NCBI RefSeq assembly: GCF_006715485.1
Contig: NZ_VFNH01000002.1
Location: 744,001-808,000, forward strand
Source of the DNA: Herbaspirillum sp. SJZ107
Lineage (GTDB): Bacteria > Pseudomonadota > Gammaproteobacteria > Burkholderiales > Burkholderiaceae_D
Reading direction: 5' to 3'
DNA length: 64,000 nt
The notes under the pieces: generated by a model
What the model saw: only the letters and a program-made list of their open reading frames with translations
Databases searched by the model: none
What the model was told of the DNA's origin: nothing
In this document: piece after piece, positions 31,242-39,942 of the stretch
Position numbering within the stretch: position 1 is the first letter of the stretch
How the letters are laid out: every line of letters begins with the position of its first letter
Made by a program: the position numbers and the translations under genes

Positions 31242-32404
31242 TGCAACCCGCCACGACACCCGCTGCATCGCCGCCGCCGCCGTTCTGGCTGCTGGCCGAA
31301 CTGACCTACCGTTGTCCCTTGCACTGCGCGTTCTGCTACAACCCGCTCCACTACGAAGGCGTGCGCAACGAACTGAGCACCGGCGAGTGGATCGACGTGC
31401 TGCGCCAGGCGCGCGCGCTCGGCGCCGTGCAGCTGGGGTTGTCGGGCGGCGAGCCCTTGACGCGCGACGATCTCGAGGAACTGGTCGCGGAAGCGCGCCG
31501 CCTCGGCTTCTACAGCAACCTGATCACCTCCGGCGTCGGCCTGACCGAAACCCGCATCGCCGCGCTCAAGCAGGCCGGGCTCGATCACATCCAGCTGTCG
31601 TTCCAGGATTCGACGCGCGAGCTCAACGATTTCCTGAGCAGCACCAAGACCTTCGAACTCAAGCTGAAGGTCGCAAAGCTGATCAAGCAGTACGATTACC
31701 CGATGGTGATGAACTGCGTGCTGCACCGCTACAACCTGCCGCACGTCGGCAAGATCATCGAGATGGCGCTGGAACTGGGTGCCGAGTACCTGGAACTGGC
31801 CAACACCCAGTACTACGGCTGGGCCATGAAGAACCGCGACCAGCTGATGCCGACGCTGGAGCAGGTGCGCGAAGCCGAGCGCGTGGTGGCCGGCTACCGC
31901 GAGCGCATCGGCGAGCGCTGCAAGCTGCTGTTCGTGGTGCCCGACTACTTCGAGAACCGGCCCAAGGCCTGCATGAACGGCTGGGGCCAGGTTTTCCTCG
32001 GGGTGGCGCCGGACGGGGTGGCGCTGCCCTGCCATAACGCGCGCGACCTGCCCGGACTCGATCTGCCGAACGTGCGCGACATGCCGCTGGCCGCGATCTG
32101 GCGCGACAGCCGCGCCTTCAATGCCTACCGCGGCAACGACTGGATGCAGGAACCCTGCCGCAGCTGCGACGAAAAGGGGCGCGACCTGGGCGGATGCCGC
32201 TGCCAGGCCTTCATGCTGGCGGGCGACGCCGCCGCCACCGACCCGGTCTGCGCCAAGTCGCCGCGGCGGCACGAGGTCGACCAGGTGATCGCCTTTGCCG
32301 CACGCGCCGCCGCCGCGCCGGCCGTCCATGCCGGCAACGCGCAACCGATCCTGTTCCGTACCGATGCCAATTCGCGCGGCCTGAGAACCGGACAGGCCGA
32401 GTAA
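31241..32404 (+). CDS. pqqE: PqqE, radical SAM crosslinking enzyme
   Basis: A 387-residue radical SAM enzyme that forms the carbon-carbon bond between Glu16 and Tyr20 of PqqA. The SAM cluster cysteines are Cys25, Cys29 and Cys32 in [13 protein letters not shown]. The SAM-binding SGGEPL follows. The C-terminal SPASM domain with auxiliary clusters includes [11 protein letters not shown] and the cysteine-rich [16 protein letters not shown]. Starts at the last base of pqqD. No pqqF or pqqG follows, so the processing protease must come from elsewhere. Confidence 0.98.
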   Translation: MQPATTPAASPPPPFWLLAELTYRCPLHCAFCYNPLHYEGVRNELSTGEWIDVLRQARALGAVQLGLSGGEPLTRDDLEELVAEARRLGFYSNLITSGVGLTETRIAALKQAGLDHIQLSFQDSTRELNDFLSSTKTFELKLKVAKLIKQYDYPMVMNCVLHRYNLPHVGKIIEMALELGAEYLELANTQYYGWAMKNRDQLMPTLEQVREAERVVAGYRERIGERCKLLFVVPDYFENRPKACMNGWGQVFLGVAPDGVALPCHNARDLPGLDLPNVRDMPLAAIWRDSRAFNAYRGNDWMQEPCRSCDEKGRDLGGCRCQAFMLAGDAAATDPVCAKSPRRHEVDQVIAFAARAAAAPAVHAGNAQPILFRTDANSRGLRTGQAE

Positions 32405-32410
32405 GTTTCG

Positions 32411-32617
32411 TTACGCGCTGACGCCGATCAGGGTATGGCGCCGCAGCCGCAGGTGGCTGCCCTGTACCCGGATGCCCGCCGCCATGCCCCAGGCCGCAGC
32501 CCAGCGCAGCGCGCGATCGGTCGCCGGGCCGAAAGGCCGTGCGGCCGCGGCGCGCCGCAGGGCGGCCGCCATGCGCTGCATCGCGTACATCTTTTTGGGT
32601 GAGATTTGCTTTGCCAT
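32411..32617 (-). CDS. Small basic hypothetical protein
   Basis: This encodes 68 residues, strongly basic, beginning MAKQISPKKMYAMQRM and containing ALRWAAAWGMAAGIR. Small proteins of this type with a WxxAWGxxxGIR-like segment seem to occur beside lgt in related bacteria, but this is from memory. No strong Shine-Dalgarno precedes the ATG at 32617. It lies beyond the lgt terminator and converges on pqqE. A real gene is likely but not certain. Confidence 0.5.
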   Translation of the reverse strand: MAKQISPKKMYAMQRMAAALRRAAAARPFGPATDRALRWAAAWGMAAGIRVQGSHLRLRRHTLIGVSA

Positions 32618-32668
32618 GTCAAAAAGATAATGGCGTGGCGTGCCCGGAACGGTGCTCCAATTAACGAA

Positions 32669-32695
32669 AAAGGGAAGCGCATGGCTTCCCTTTGT
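32669..32695 (-). terminator. Intrinsic terminator of lgt
   Basis: On the minus strand GGGAAGC-CATG-CGCTTCCC is followed by TTTTT. It lies 27 bases after the lgt stop codon. Confidence 0.8.
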
Positions 32696-32721
32696 CATTT
32701 GCGTGCGGCGGCTAACGCAGC

Positions 32722-33537
32722 TCAGGCATGCACGGTGCGTTTGTTACCGTTCGAATAAGCCCAGCCCAGCATGATGATGCCGGCAACGATCATCGGCAGC
32801 GACAGTACCTGGCCCGAGGTGATCGGCAGGCCGAACACATGGGTTTCCCAGTCCGGCACGCGGAACCACTCGGTGAAGAAGCGGGCACAGCCGTAAAGCA
32901 GGGTGTACAGCGCGCCGACCGCCAGGCGCGGCCGCGGCTTGCGCGCGAACAGCCACACGATGATGAAGCACAGGACACCGTCGACCAGCATCTGGTAAAG
33001 CGGCGACGGGTGCACCAGCGCCGGCGAATCGACCCACCATTTCATGGCCCAGGGCAGGGAAGGATCGGCCGCGCGGCCCGGCAGTTCGGCGTTGATAAAA
33101 TTGCCCAGGCGGCCGCAGGCATAGCCGATCGGCACCATCGGCGCGATGAAGTCATACACGTCGAGCAGGTTGCGGCCGCGCTTTTTCGCCCACAAGGCCA
33201 TCGCGATCAGCACGCCGATGAAGCCGCCGTGGTAGGACATGCCGCCATGCCAGGTCATGAAGATCTCGGCCGGGTGCGCCAGGAAGTAATCGGGCCGGTA
33301 GAACAGCACTTCGCCCAGGCGCCCGCCGATCACCACGCCCAGCATGCCGTAGAACAGCATGTCGTCCAGGTCTTCGTTCTTCCACCCTTGCGCGGCGACG
33401 TGGGGCTGGGTCTTGATGCGCACCCGGCCCAGGATCACGAACAGGGCAAAGGCGAGCACATACATGATCCCGTACCAGTGGATGTCGACGGGGCCGATGC
33501 TGAAGGCGATCGGATTCGGGTGCGGGTGTACGAGCAT
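32722..33537 (-). CDS. lgt: Prolipoprotein diacylglyceryl transferase
   Basis: A 271-residue inner-membrane enzyme that moves diacylglycerol from phosphatidylglycerol to the lipobox Cys of prolipoproteins. The Lgt signature GYACGRLGNFINAELPGR and the HGGMSYHGG motif with the essential His are present, among seven predicted membrane helices. The start lies one base after the stop of the LysR gene, with GAGGA inside the end of that gene as the likely ribosome binding site. Expression therefore depends at least partly on upstream transcription. Confidence 0.97.
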   Translation of the reverse strand: MLVHPHPNPIAFSIGPVDIHWYGIMYVLAFALFVILGRVRIKTQPHVAAQGWKNEDLDDMLFYGMLGVVIGGRLGEVLFYRPDYFLAHPAEIFMTWHGGMSYHGGFIGVLIAMALWAKKRGRNLLDVYDFIAPMVPIGYACGRLGNFINAELPGRAADPSLPWAMKWWVDSPALVHPSPLYQMLVDGVLCFIIVWLFARKPRPRLAVGALYTLLYGCARFFTEWFRVPDWETHVFGLPITSGQVLSLPMIVAGIIMLGWAYSNGNKRTVHA

Positions 33538-33538
33538 A

Positions 33539-34432
33539 TTAGATAGTCCTCAATAATTCCAGAAAACCCTGCAGTACCGGCGACGGGTTGTCGCGGCGCC
33601 AGGCGATGCCGGTGTCGACGCGCGGCGTCGGGTCGGCGAGGGCACGGTATTCTACGCCCGGCCGCATCAGGTTGGAGACGGATTGTGGCACAAGTGCCAA
33701 GCCCATGCCCGCGGAGACCAGGCTGACGATGGTCTGCATCTGGATCGCCTGCTGGCCGACGGCGGGCGTGATGCCGGCCGCGCGCCAGCACGACAGGATG
33801 GCGTCGTGCAGGGCCGGCGAGACCTCGCGCGGGAAAATGATCAGCGGCAGGTGCGGCACGTCCTGCAGCCGCACCGCGGCACCATCCGGCGGCAGCGCCA
33901 GGCCGGTGGGCGCACACAGGATCAGCGGCTCGTCCAGCACCTTGAGGTAGTCGAGTTGCGCCAGCGCCCGGTCGGGCAGCGGCGGGATCAGGAAGCCGGC
34001 GTCGATGCGTCCGCGCAGCAGTTCCTCGACCTGCACGTCGGAAGTCGCTTCGTGCAGGCTCAGGTGCACGTCCGGATAGCGCTCGCTGTAGCGGCGCAGG
34101 AAGGGCGGCAGCACGCTGTAGTCGGCCGAGGTGATGAAGGCGATCGCCAGCCGGCCCGCTTCGCCGGCGGCGGCGCGCCGTACCAGCTCCGGCAGCGACT
34201 CCGCTTCCGCCAGCAGCCGCTTCGCTTCGGGCAGCAGGGCGGCGCCGGCCGGCGTCAGGGCCACGGTGCGGCGGTTGCGCAGGAACAGCGGCGCGCCGAG
34301 CTGGTCTTCGAGGGCGGCGATGGCCTGCGACAGCGGCGGCTGCGTCATGTGCAGGCGCACGGCGGCGCGGCCGAAGTGGAGCTCTTCGGCGACGGTGACG
34401 AAATAACGTAGCTGGCGCAGTTCAAGGTGCAT
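33539..34432 (-). CDS. LysR-family transcriptional regulator
   Basis: A 297-residue LysR regulator with an N-terminal winged helix-turn-helix (LRQLRYFVTVAEELHFGRAAVRLHMTQPPLSQAIAALE) and a periplasmic-binding-protein-like effector domain. It is divergent from ilvD with 140 bases between starts. LysR proteins often regulate the divergent gene, so ilvD is the first candidate target, but the inducer is unknown. It is also placed one base upstream of lgt on the same strand, an odd pairing. Confidence 0.93.
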   Translation of the reverse strand: MHLELRQLRYFVTVAEELHFGRAAVRLHMTQPPLSQAIAALEDQLGAPLFLRNRRTVALTPAGAALLPEAKRLLAEAESLPELVRRAAAGEAGRLAIAFITSADYSVLPPFLRRYSERYPDVHLSLHEATSDVQVEELLRGRIDAGFLIPPLPDRALAQLDYLKVLDEPLILCAPTGLALPPDGAAVRLQDVPHLPLIIFPREVSPALHDAILSCWRAAGITPAVGQQAIQMQTIVSLVSAGMGLALVPQSVSNLMRPGVEYRALADPTPRVDTGIAWRRDNPSPVLQGFLELLRTI

Positions 34433-34572
34433 GGGCAGACGTTCGGCGATATGTATTTATCGTGGTTTTCGATGCTGTGATTCGCCGAGAATATCACACG
34501 GTGCGGAAACTCATTTGACCTGACGCTGTGTGCGGTGCATGCTTTTTGTATACGCATATCGAGGAGACCGCC

Positions 34573-36246
34573 ATGCCCTACAACCGCCGTTCCCGCCACG
34601 TCACCGAAGGGGTCGCCCGCAGCCCGAACCGCTCGATGTACTATGCGATGGGTTACCGCGAAGCCGATTTCGACAAGCCGATGATCGGCGTCGCCAACGC
34701 CCACTCCACCATCACGCCCTGCAATGCCGGCCTGCAGAAGCTGGCCGACGCCGCGGTGGCGGCGGTCAGGGATGCCGGCGCCAATCCGCAGGTGTTCGGC
34801 ACGCCGACCATCTCGGACGGCATGTCGATGGGCACCGAGGGCATGAAGTTCTCGCTGATCTCGCGCGAAGTGATCGCCGACAGCATCGAGACCTGCGTCA
34901 ACGGCCAGTGGATGGATGGCGTGGTCGTGATCGGCGGCTGCGACAAGAACATGCCGGGCGGGATGATCGCGCTGGCGCGCACCAACGTGCCGGGCATCTA
35001 TGTGTACGGCGGCACCATCCGGCCCGGGCACTGGAAAGGAAAGGACCTGACCATCGTGTCGGCCTTCGAGGCGGTCGGCGAATTCACGGCGGGGCGCATG
35101 AGCCGGGAAGATTTCGACGGCATCGAAAAGAACGCCTGCCCGTCGTCCGGCTCCTGCGGCGGCATGTACACCGCGAACACGATGTCCTCGTCGTTCGAGG
35201 CGCTCGGCATGTCGCTGCTGTATTCGTCGACGATGGCCAATCCCGACGACGAAAAGACCGATTCCGCCGCCGAGTCGGCGCGCGTGCTGGTGGAGGCGGT
35301 GGAGCGCGACCTCAAGCCGCGCGACATCATCACCCGCGAATCGATCGAGAATGCGGTGGCGCTGATCATGGCCACCGGCGGTTCGACCAACGCGGTGCTG
35401 CACTACCTTGCGATCGCCCACGCGGCCGAGGTGGAATGGACGATCGACGATTTCGAGCGCGTGCGCCGGCGCGTACCGGTGATCTGCAATCTGAAACCGT
35501 CGGGCGAGTACGTGGCGACCGACCTGCACCGCGCCGGCGGCATCCCCCAGGTCATGAAGCTGCTGCTGGACGCCGGCCTGCTGCATGGCGGCTGCATGAC
35601 CATCACCGGGCGCACGCTGGCCGAGGAGCTGGCCAATGTGCCGTCGACGCCGCCGGCCGGGCAGGACGTGATCCGGCCGCTCGACCGTGCGCTGTATGCG
35701 GAAGGGCACCTGGCGATCCTGAAGGGCAACCTGTCGCCGGAAGGCTGCGTGGCCAAGATCAGCGGCCTGAAGAACCCGGTGATCACCGGCCCGGCGCGCG
35801 TGTTCGACGACGAAGCCAGCGCCATGGACACCATCCTGGCCAACCGCATCAACGCCGGCGACGTGCTGGTGCTGCGCTACCTCGGGCCGCGCGGCGGCCC
35901 CGGCATGCCGGAAATGCTGGCGCCCACCGCGGCGCTGATCGGCAAGGGACTGGGCGAATCGGTCGGCCTGATCACCGACGGCCGCTTCTCGGGCGGCACC
36001 TGGGGCATGGTGGTGGGGCACGTGACGCCGGAAGCCTTCGAGGGCGGCACCATCGCGCTGGTGGAGGAGGGCGATTCGATCACGATCGATGCGCACCGGC
36101 TGCTGATCCAGCTGAACGTCGCGGACGACGAGATCGCCCGCCGCCGCGCCGCCTGGACCCCGCCGGCACCGCGCTACACCCGCGGCGTGCTGGCGAAATT
36201 CGCAGCGCTCGCCAAGCCGGCAAGCGAGGGCGCCGTCACCGATTAG
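34573..36246 (+). CDS. ilvD: Dihydroxy-acid dehydratase
   Basis: A 557-residue iron-sulfur dehydratase of branched-chain amino acid and pantothenate synthesis. It converts 2,3-dihydroxyisovalerate and 2,3-dihydroxymethylvalerate to the 2-keto acids. The cluster cysteines are in [10 protein letters not shown] and [18 protein letters not shown], and the substrate/Mg region GRFSGGTWG is near the C-terminus. The ATG at 34573 has GAGGAG upstream, so it is preferred over the codon at 34528. Confidence 0.97.
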   Translation: MPYNRRSRHVTEGVARSPNRSMYYAMGYREADFDKPMIGVANAHSTITPCNAGLQKLADAAVAAVRDAGANPQVFGTPTISDGMSMGTEGMKFSLISREVIADSIETCVNGQWMDGVVVIGGCDKNMPGGMIALARTNVPGIYVYGGTIRPGHWKGKDLTIVSAFEAVGEFTAGRMSREDFDGIEKNACPSSGSCGGMYTANTMSSSFEALGMSLLYSSTMANPDDEKTDSAAESARVLVEAVERDLKPRDIITRESIENAVALIMATGGSTNAVLHYLAIAHAAEVEWTIDDFERVRRRVPVICNLKPSGEYVATDLHRAGGIPQVMKLLLDAGLLHGGCMTITGRTLAEELANVPSTPPAGQDVIRPLDRALYAEGHLAILKGNLSPEGCVAKISGLKNPVITGPARVFDDEASAMDTILANRINAGDVLVLRYLGPRGGPGMPEMLAPTAALIGKGLGESVGLITDGRFSGGTWGMVVGHVTPEAFEGGTIALVEEGDSITIDAHRLLIQLNVADDEIARRRAAWTPPAPRYTRGVLAKFAALAKPASEGAVTD

Positions 36247-36285
36247 TGATAAGTCTCAAATCGGGCTCTGACCCCGGTTTGATGT

Positions 36286-36510
36286 TTAGCGGCGTTTGTC
36301 GAAGCTCTGCTTGACGCGCGCCTGGCGTCGCTTTTCGTCTTCCGCGTGGGCTTTCTTTTTATCGAGGCCGAGCATCTTTTCGATGAACTCGAACCAGATG
36401 AAGCCGGCGACCATCAGGCCGACGATCCACCACCAGGACAGCCCGGCAAATTTCCAGACTTCGAAGAAGCGCAGGACAACGAGAACGAGGATCAACAGGA
36501 TCAATGGCAT
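36286..36510 (-). CDS. TIGR04438-type small Trp-rich membrane protein
   Basis: This encodes 74 residues with two hydrophobic helices (MPLILLILVLVVLRFFEVW and WWWIVGLMVAGFIWF) joined by a Trp-rich turn, then a basic tail KKKAHAEDEKRRQARVK. This matches the small Trp-rich proteins of betaproteobacteria (TIGR04438), whose function is unknown. The start at 36510 is preferred since it opens the first membrane helix. It converges on ilvD. Confidence 0.82.
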   Translation of the reverse strand: MPLILLILVLVVLRFFEVWKFAGLSWWWIVGLMVAGFIWFEFIEKMLGLDKKKAHAEDEKRRQARVKQSFDKRR

Positions 36511-36689
36511 GGCAATTCCTTTCAACTGGCATCCTACAACAGTAATGCCTACCGGCAACGAAATCCTGCCTGTTCGTCAACGAAAATGTGTTTCAGCCGT
36601 TACGGAATATGTCGATGCCACTCTGGTGCGTGAAACACGCTAGAATCGGACATCTGAGCTGTAGAGCTTTTTCTATTGGAGAAAAGAGA

Positions 36690-37004
36690 ATGAAACGGTC
36701 CCTGATGTTGATAGCGGTGTCTGCCCTGGCCGCATTGTCGTCCGCCAGCGCCTTTGCGCAAGCCGATCTGGCCAAGGCCAAGAATTGCATGGCATGCCAC
36801 GCTGTCGGCAACAAGCTGGTCGGTCCCGCGTACAAGGACGTCGCCGCCAAATATGCCGGCCAGAAGGGCGCCGAAGACAAGCTGGTGCAGAAGGTCCTGA
36901 AGGGCGGTTCGGGCGTCTGGGGTCCGGTGCCGATGCCGGCCAATCCGCAGGTGAGCGAGGCCGAAGCCCGCACGCTGGTGAAATGGGTGCTGGCGCAGAA
37001 ATGA
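36690..37004 (+). CDS. Class I cytochrome c (c551/c552 type)
   Basis: A 104-residue periplasmic monohaem cytochrome. The signal peptide ends at AFAQ-A (about residue 23). The haem motif is CMACH at 33-37. The axial Met is likely in WGPVPMPANPQVS. Length and the closing helix VKWVLAQK fit the c551/c552 group, which carries electrons to terminal oxidases or reductases. GAAAAGAGA precedes the ATG. It is followed by a bidirectional terminator. Confidence 0.94.
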   Translation: MKRSLMLIAVSALAALSSASAFAQADLAKAKNCMACHAVGNKLVGPAYKDVAAKYAGQKGAEDKLVQKVLKGGSGVWGPVPMPANPQVSEAEARTLVKWVLAQK

Positions 37005-37020
37005 TCGCGCCATGAACAAG

Positions 37021-37050
37021 AAAAAAGCCACTGCATGCAGTGGCTTTTTT
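37021..37050 (+). terminator. Perfect 30-base palindromic bidirectional terminator
   Basis: GCCACTGCATGCAGTGGC flanked by six A residues on the left and six T residues on the right. It reads as stem plus T-run on both strands. It sits between the convergent cytochrome c gene (stop at 37004) and the binding-protein gene (stop at 37070). Confidence 0.92.
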
Positions 37051-37069
37051 TATGCCGTGGAAGCCAGGC

Positions 37070-38209
37070 TCAGCGCACCACGTCCAGCCTGGTCCGCTTG
37101 CCGCCCTTGTAGGTGAACAAGGTCAGCGCGCCATCCTTGATGTCGCCCTTGTCGTCGAACTGGATGGTGCCGGTCACGCCTTCGTACCTGATCTTCTTCA
37201 GCTCGGGCAGGTACTTGGCCGGGTCCGCCGATTTGGCGTTCTGCATCGCCGTCGCCATCACCATCACCGAATCGTAGACGTAGGGCGCGTACAGCTGCAC
37301 GTCCATGTTGAATTTCTTCTTGTAGCGCGCGCGGAAGTCTTCCATCACCTTTTCCTGCGCACCCTTGACGCCACCCGCTTCGGCGCAGAACACCTTGCCT
37401 TCGCCGAGGCCGGCCCCGGCCAGGCGGCCCAGCGCGTCGGTACACATGCCGTCGCCGCCCATGAAGGTTGCGGGGATGCCGAGCGCCTTGATCTGCTTCA
37501 GCATCGGACCGGCCACCGAATCCATCCCGCCAAAGAAGATCAGATCGGGCTTCTTGGCCTTGATCGAGGTCAGGATGGCGGTGTAGTCGGTCGCGGTCGC
37601 GCTGGTGAATTCGCGGCCGACGACGCGTACGCCCGCACCGCCCTTCACGCCCTTGGCGAACTGGTCGGCCACGCCCTGGCCATAGGTGGTGCGGTCGTCG
37701 ATGATCGCGATGTTCTTCGCCTTCAGCGTGTCGATCGCATACTTGCCCATCGTGGCGCCGAGCTTGACGTCGCTCGCCACCACACGGAAGGCACCGGGGA
37801 AGCGCTGCGCCGTGTACTGCGGCGCGGTGGTCGCCGGCGAAATCTGCACGATGCCGGCGTCGTGGTAGATCTTCGACGCTGGTATCGAGGTGCCCGAGTT
37901 CAGGTGGCCGATGATGCCGTTGACGTGGGCGTCGACCAGCTTCTGCGCCACTGCGGTTCCCTGCTTGGGATCGGCGCCGTCGTCTTCCGACACCAGCTGG
38001 ATCGTCACCTTCTGGCCGTTGATGGCGACACCCTTGGCATTCAGCTCGTCGACCGCCATGCGCGCGGCGTTTTCCATGTCCTTGCCAAGGTGGGCGCTGG
38101 GGCCGGAGATCGGCGCCACGTGGCCGAGCTTGACGACCTGCTGGGCGCCGGCCGATCCGGCAAAGGCCAGGGCGATGGCAAACGGGATGATTCTGGTGGT
38201 GACCTGCAT
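37070..38209 (-). CDS. Branched-chain amino acid ABC transporter substrate-binding protein (LivK-like)
   Basis: A 379-residue periplasmic binding protein. The signal peptide ends in AGSAGA-QQ, and the mature protein opens VVKLGHVAPISGPSAHLGKDMENA, typical of the Leu/Ile/Val-binding type I fold. The conserved ligand region GTSIPASKIYHDAGIVQISPATT is present. GGAG lies upstream of the ATG at 38209. No permease or ATPase genes are next to it, so it depends on a transporter encoded elsewhere. It might bind other amino acids or amides. Confidence 0.93.
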   Translation of the reverse strand: MQVTTRIIPFAIALAFAGSAGAQQVVKLGHVAPISGPSAHLGKDMENAARMAVDELNAKGVAINGQKVTIQLVSEDDGADPKQGTAVAQKLVDAHVNGIIGHLNSGTSIPASKIYHDAGIVQISPATTAPQYTAQRFPGAFRVVASDVKLGATMGKYAIDTLKAKNIAIIDDRTTYGQGVADQFAKGVKGGAGVRVVGREFTSATATDYTAILTSIKAKKPDLIFFGGMDSVAGPMLKQIKALGIPATFMGGDGMCTDALGRLAGAGLGEGKVFCAEAGGVKGAQEKVMEDFRARYKKKFNMDVQLYAPYVYDSVMVMATAMQNAKSADPAKYLPELKKIRYEGVTGTIQFDDKGDIKDGALTLFTYKGGKRTRLDVVR

Positions 38210-38362
38210 GTTCAATTCTCCAAGGGGATTAACCAAGCTCTCAAGGCCGCAGTGCAACGTATTTGCGCATGGCAAAGGTACAGCAAATTGCCGGCTTCGC
38301 AAAGCTTGATGAAGGCCGCACCTGTGCAGTGCGGCCACGCCCCCGGATGAGGCGGGAAAGGA

Positions 38363-38770
38363 TCAGGGCGTGCGCGATTTCAGGTGCGCGAGTTCCTGGG
38401 ACACGGCGCGCGACACGACCTGTTCGACGGTGTGCTGCAGGCCGTCGCGCAGCTCGGCGGCCAGGCGGGTGGCCACGTGGTCGAGCAGCGGCGCCAGGCT
38501 GGTGCGGATCTGGTCTTCGAGCGTCAGTTCGACGCGGTCCTGCAGGCGGTCGAGCACGCGCGCGACCAGGCGTTCTTCGAGGGCTTGCCAGGCGTTGTTT
38601 TCGTGGTCTTCGGCGGTCGGTGCCGCGGCCGGCACCGCGGGCGCCACCGCTTCCACGATGTCCGCTGCAGGCACTCCATCCGCAGGCGGGGCTTCGGCAG
38701 GCGGCGCCGCCTCGGCCACCACCTCGGTCAGCACCGGAATGCTCTCGTCGTAGGCAGGCGTCGGGGTCAT
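38363..38770 (-). CDS. DUF2486 protein
   Basis: This encodes 135 residues. An N-terminal Pro/Ala-rich part precedes a helical C-terminus (WQALEERLVARVLDRLQDRVE, RLAAELRDGLQHTVEQVV). The composition and place directly after holC match DUF2486 proteins of Burkholderiales, whose function is unknown. It overlaps holC by four bases (ATGA), so the two are coupled. Confidence 0.82.
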   Translation of the reverse strand: MTPTPAYDESIPVLTEVVAEAAPPAEAPPADGVPAADIVEAVAPAVPAAAPTAEDHENNAWQALEERLVARVLDRLQDRVELTLEDQIRTSLAPLLDHVATRLAAELRDGLQHTVEQVVSRAVSQELAHLKSRTP

Positions 38771-39192
38771 GGCTTGCCCGCCACGAAGTGGGTCAGTGGA
38801 TACGACTGCCGTTTATAGGCGACGTAGCGCGCGCGGCCGGCCGCGGCGTCTTCCTCGTCGGTCGAAATGATCTCGAACACGCGCTCGAAGCGCTCGAAGC
38901 CGGCCGGGGTGCGGCGCGTCAGGTTGACCAGCATGTCGCGGTGCGGCAGCTCGGCGGCTTCGTCGAAGGTGACGATCACCGGCGTTTCCGGCGCCAGCGG
39001 GTCGCCCGCCATCACGTGCGGGATGAAATCGGTGCCGGACAGGGTCCACAGGGCATCGTTCAGCTCGGCGGCCTGGGCCGGGCCGTCGGCCAGCAGCACC
39101 AGCTTGCCGCGCGCCGCATAGGCCTTGCGCGCCAGCCGGCATGCATAGCTGAGCTTATCGGGGATATTGGTATGGAAATCGATCCGGGTCAT
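38767..39192 (-). CDS. holC: DNA polymerase III subunit chi
   Basis: A 141-residue chi subunit. It links the clamp loader (through psi) to single-stranded DNA-binding protein at the replication fork. It begins MTRIDFHTNIPDKLSYACRLARKAY and has LWTLSGTDFIPHVMAGD, a conserved part of the SSB-binding region. No psi (holD) gene is nearby. Coupled to the DUF2486 gene. Confidence 0.93.
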   Translation of the reverse strand: MTRIDFHTNIPDKLSYACRLARKAYAARGKLVLLADGPAQAAELNDALWTLSGTDFIPHVMAGDPLAPETPVIVTFDEAAELPHRDMLVNLTRRTPAGFERFERVFEIISTDEEDAAAGRARYVAYKRQSYPLTHFVAGKP

Positions 39193-39210
39193 ACGGGGCT
39201 CGGGGTGAAC

Positions 39211-39918
39211 TTATTGCGTGGGCGGCGTGCCGGCCGCGGGGGACTGCCGGCTGCGCGGCTGCTGGTCGGCGGCCTGGGCCGCGGCCTCGTCCGGCGGCAT
39301 CTTCATCTGCCCGCGCACGGGCGGGGTCGGCGGGGCGCTCGTGGTAGTGGAGGCCGGGGGCGCAACGGTGGAAGCGCCTGCCGCCGGTACCGGCGCCGCG
39401 AACTGGTAGGACGGCGGCAGCATCTTCTGGCGCGGGTAGGCGGCTGCCGTCAAGGCATCCTGCCAGGCCGCGGCCTGGAAACCGGCGACCTTGCGGCTGC
39501 CGACCAGCAGCAGCGGCAGCTCGCTCCTGCCGTCGTTGGCGCGTTCCAGCTGCTGCTGGTCTGCGCCGCTGTTGACGGTGCGTTCGGAAAACGGAATGCC
39601 GCGTGCGCGCAGCAGGGCGCGGCCCTGGTCGCAGCCGTCGCAGCGTGCGGTGGTGTAGAGCACGACCGGCGCCGCCTGCACGGCGCGCGCCAGTTCGTAC
39701 GGCAGCACCGGCGCCCGGGTGGGTACCGGCCTGTCGGTCTTGAGGATGTCGGACTTGACGCGCGGCGGCGGCGTGTCGCCGTAGTGGGTCACGCCGTGCT
39801 CGTCCTTCCATTTATAGACCTGCGCGGCGGCGGCTTCGGCGATCACCAGCAGGACCAGTCCGAGCAGGGCGGCTGCCAGCCGCCGGTGTCCGGGATGCCC
39901 ATTGTGTGTTCGCTTCAT
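39211..39918 (-). CDS. DUF4124 / glutaredoxin-like exported protein
   Basis: This encodes 235 residues. The signal peptide or membrane anchor ends near EAAAAQ. A DUF4124 segment follows (VYKWKDEHGVTHYGDTPPP), then a glutaredoxin-like domain with a CDGC redox motif in LYTTARCDGCDQGRALLRARGIPF. The C-terminal 70 residues are Pro/Ala/Thr-rich and probably disordered. This points to a periplasmic thiol-disulfide protein, but the substrate is unknown. It lies between holC and prlC on the same strand. Confidence 0.88.
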   Translation of the reverse strand: MKRTHNGHPGHRRLAAALLGLVLLVIAEAAAAQVYKWKDEHGVTHYGDTPPPRVKSDILKTDRPVPTRAPVLPYELARAVQAAPVVLYTTARCDGCDQGRALLRARGIPFSERTVNSGADQQQLERANDGRSELPLLLVGSRKVAGFQAAAWQDALTAAAYPRQKMLPPSYQFAAPVPAAGASTVAPPASTTTSAPPTPPVRGQMKMPPDEAAAQAADQQPRSRQSPAAGTPPTQ

Positions 39919-39942
39919 CGAAGCCTCCGCAGCGTCATGGCG

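Noticed and set aside
36253..36285. Short segment resembling dispersed GGGGTCAGAGCCCG-type sequences between ilvD and the Trp-rich gene
   Set aside because: Only one partial copy is visible in the window, so a repeat family cannot be claimed.
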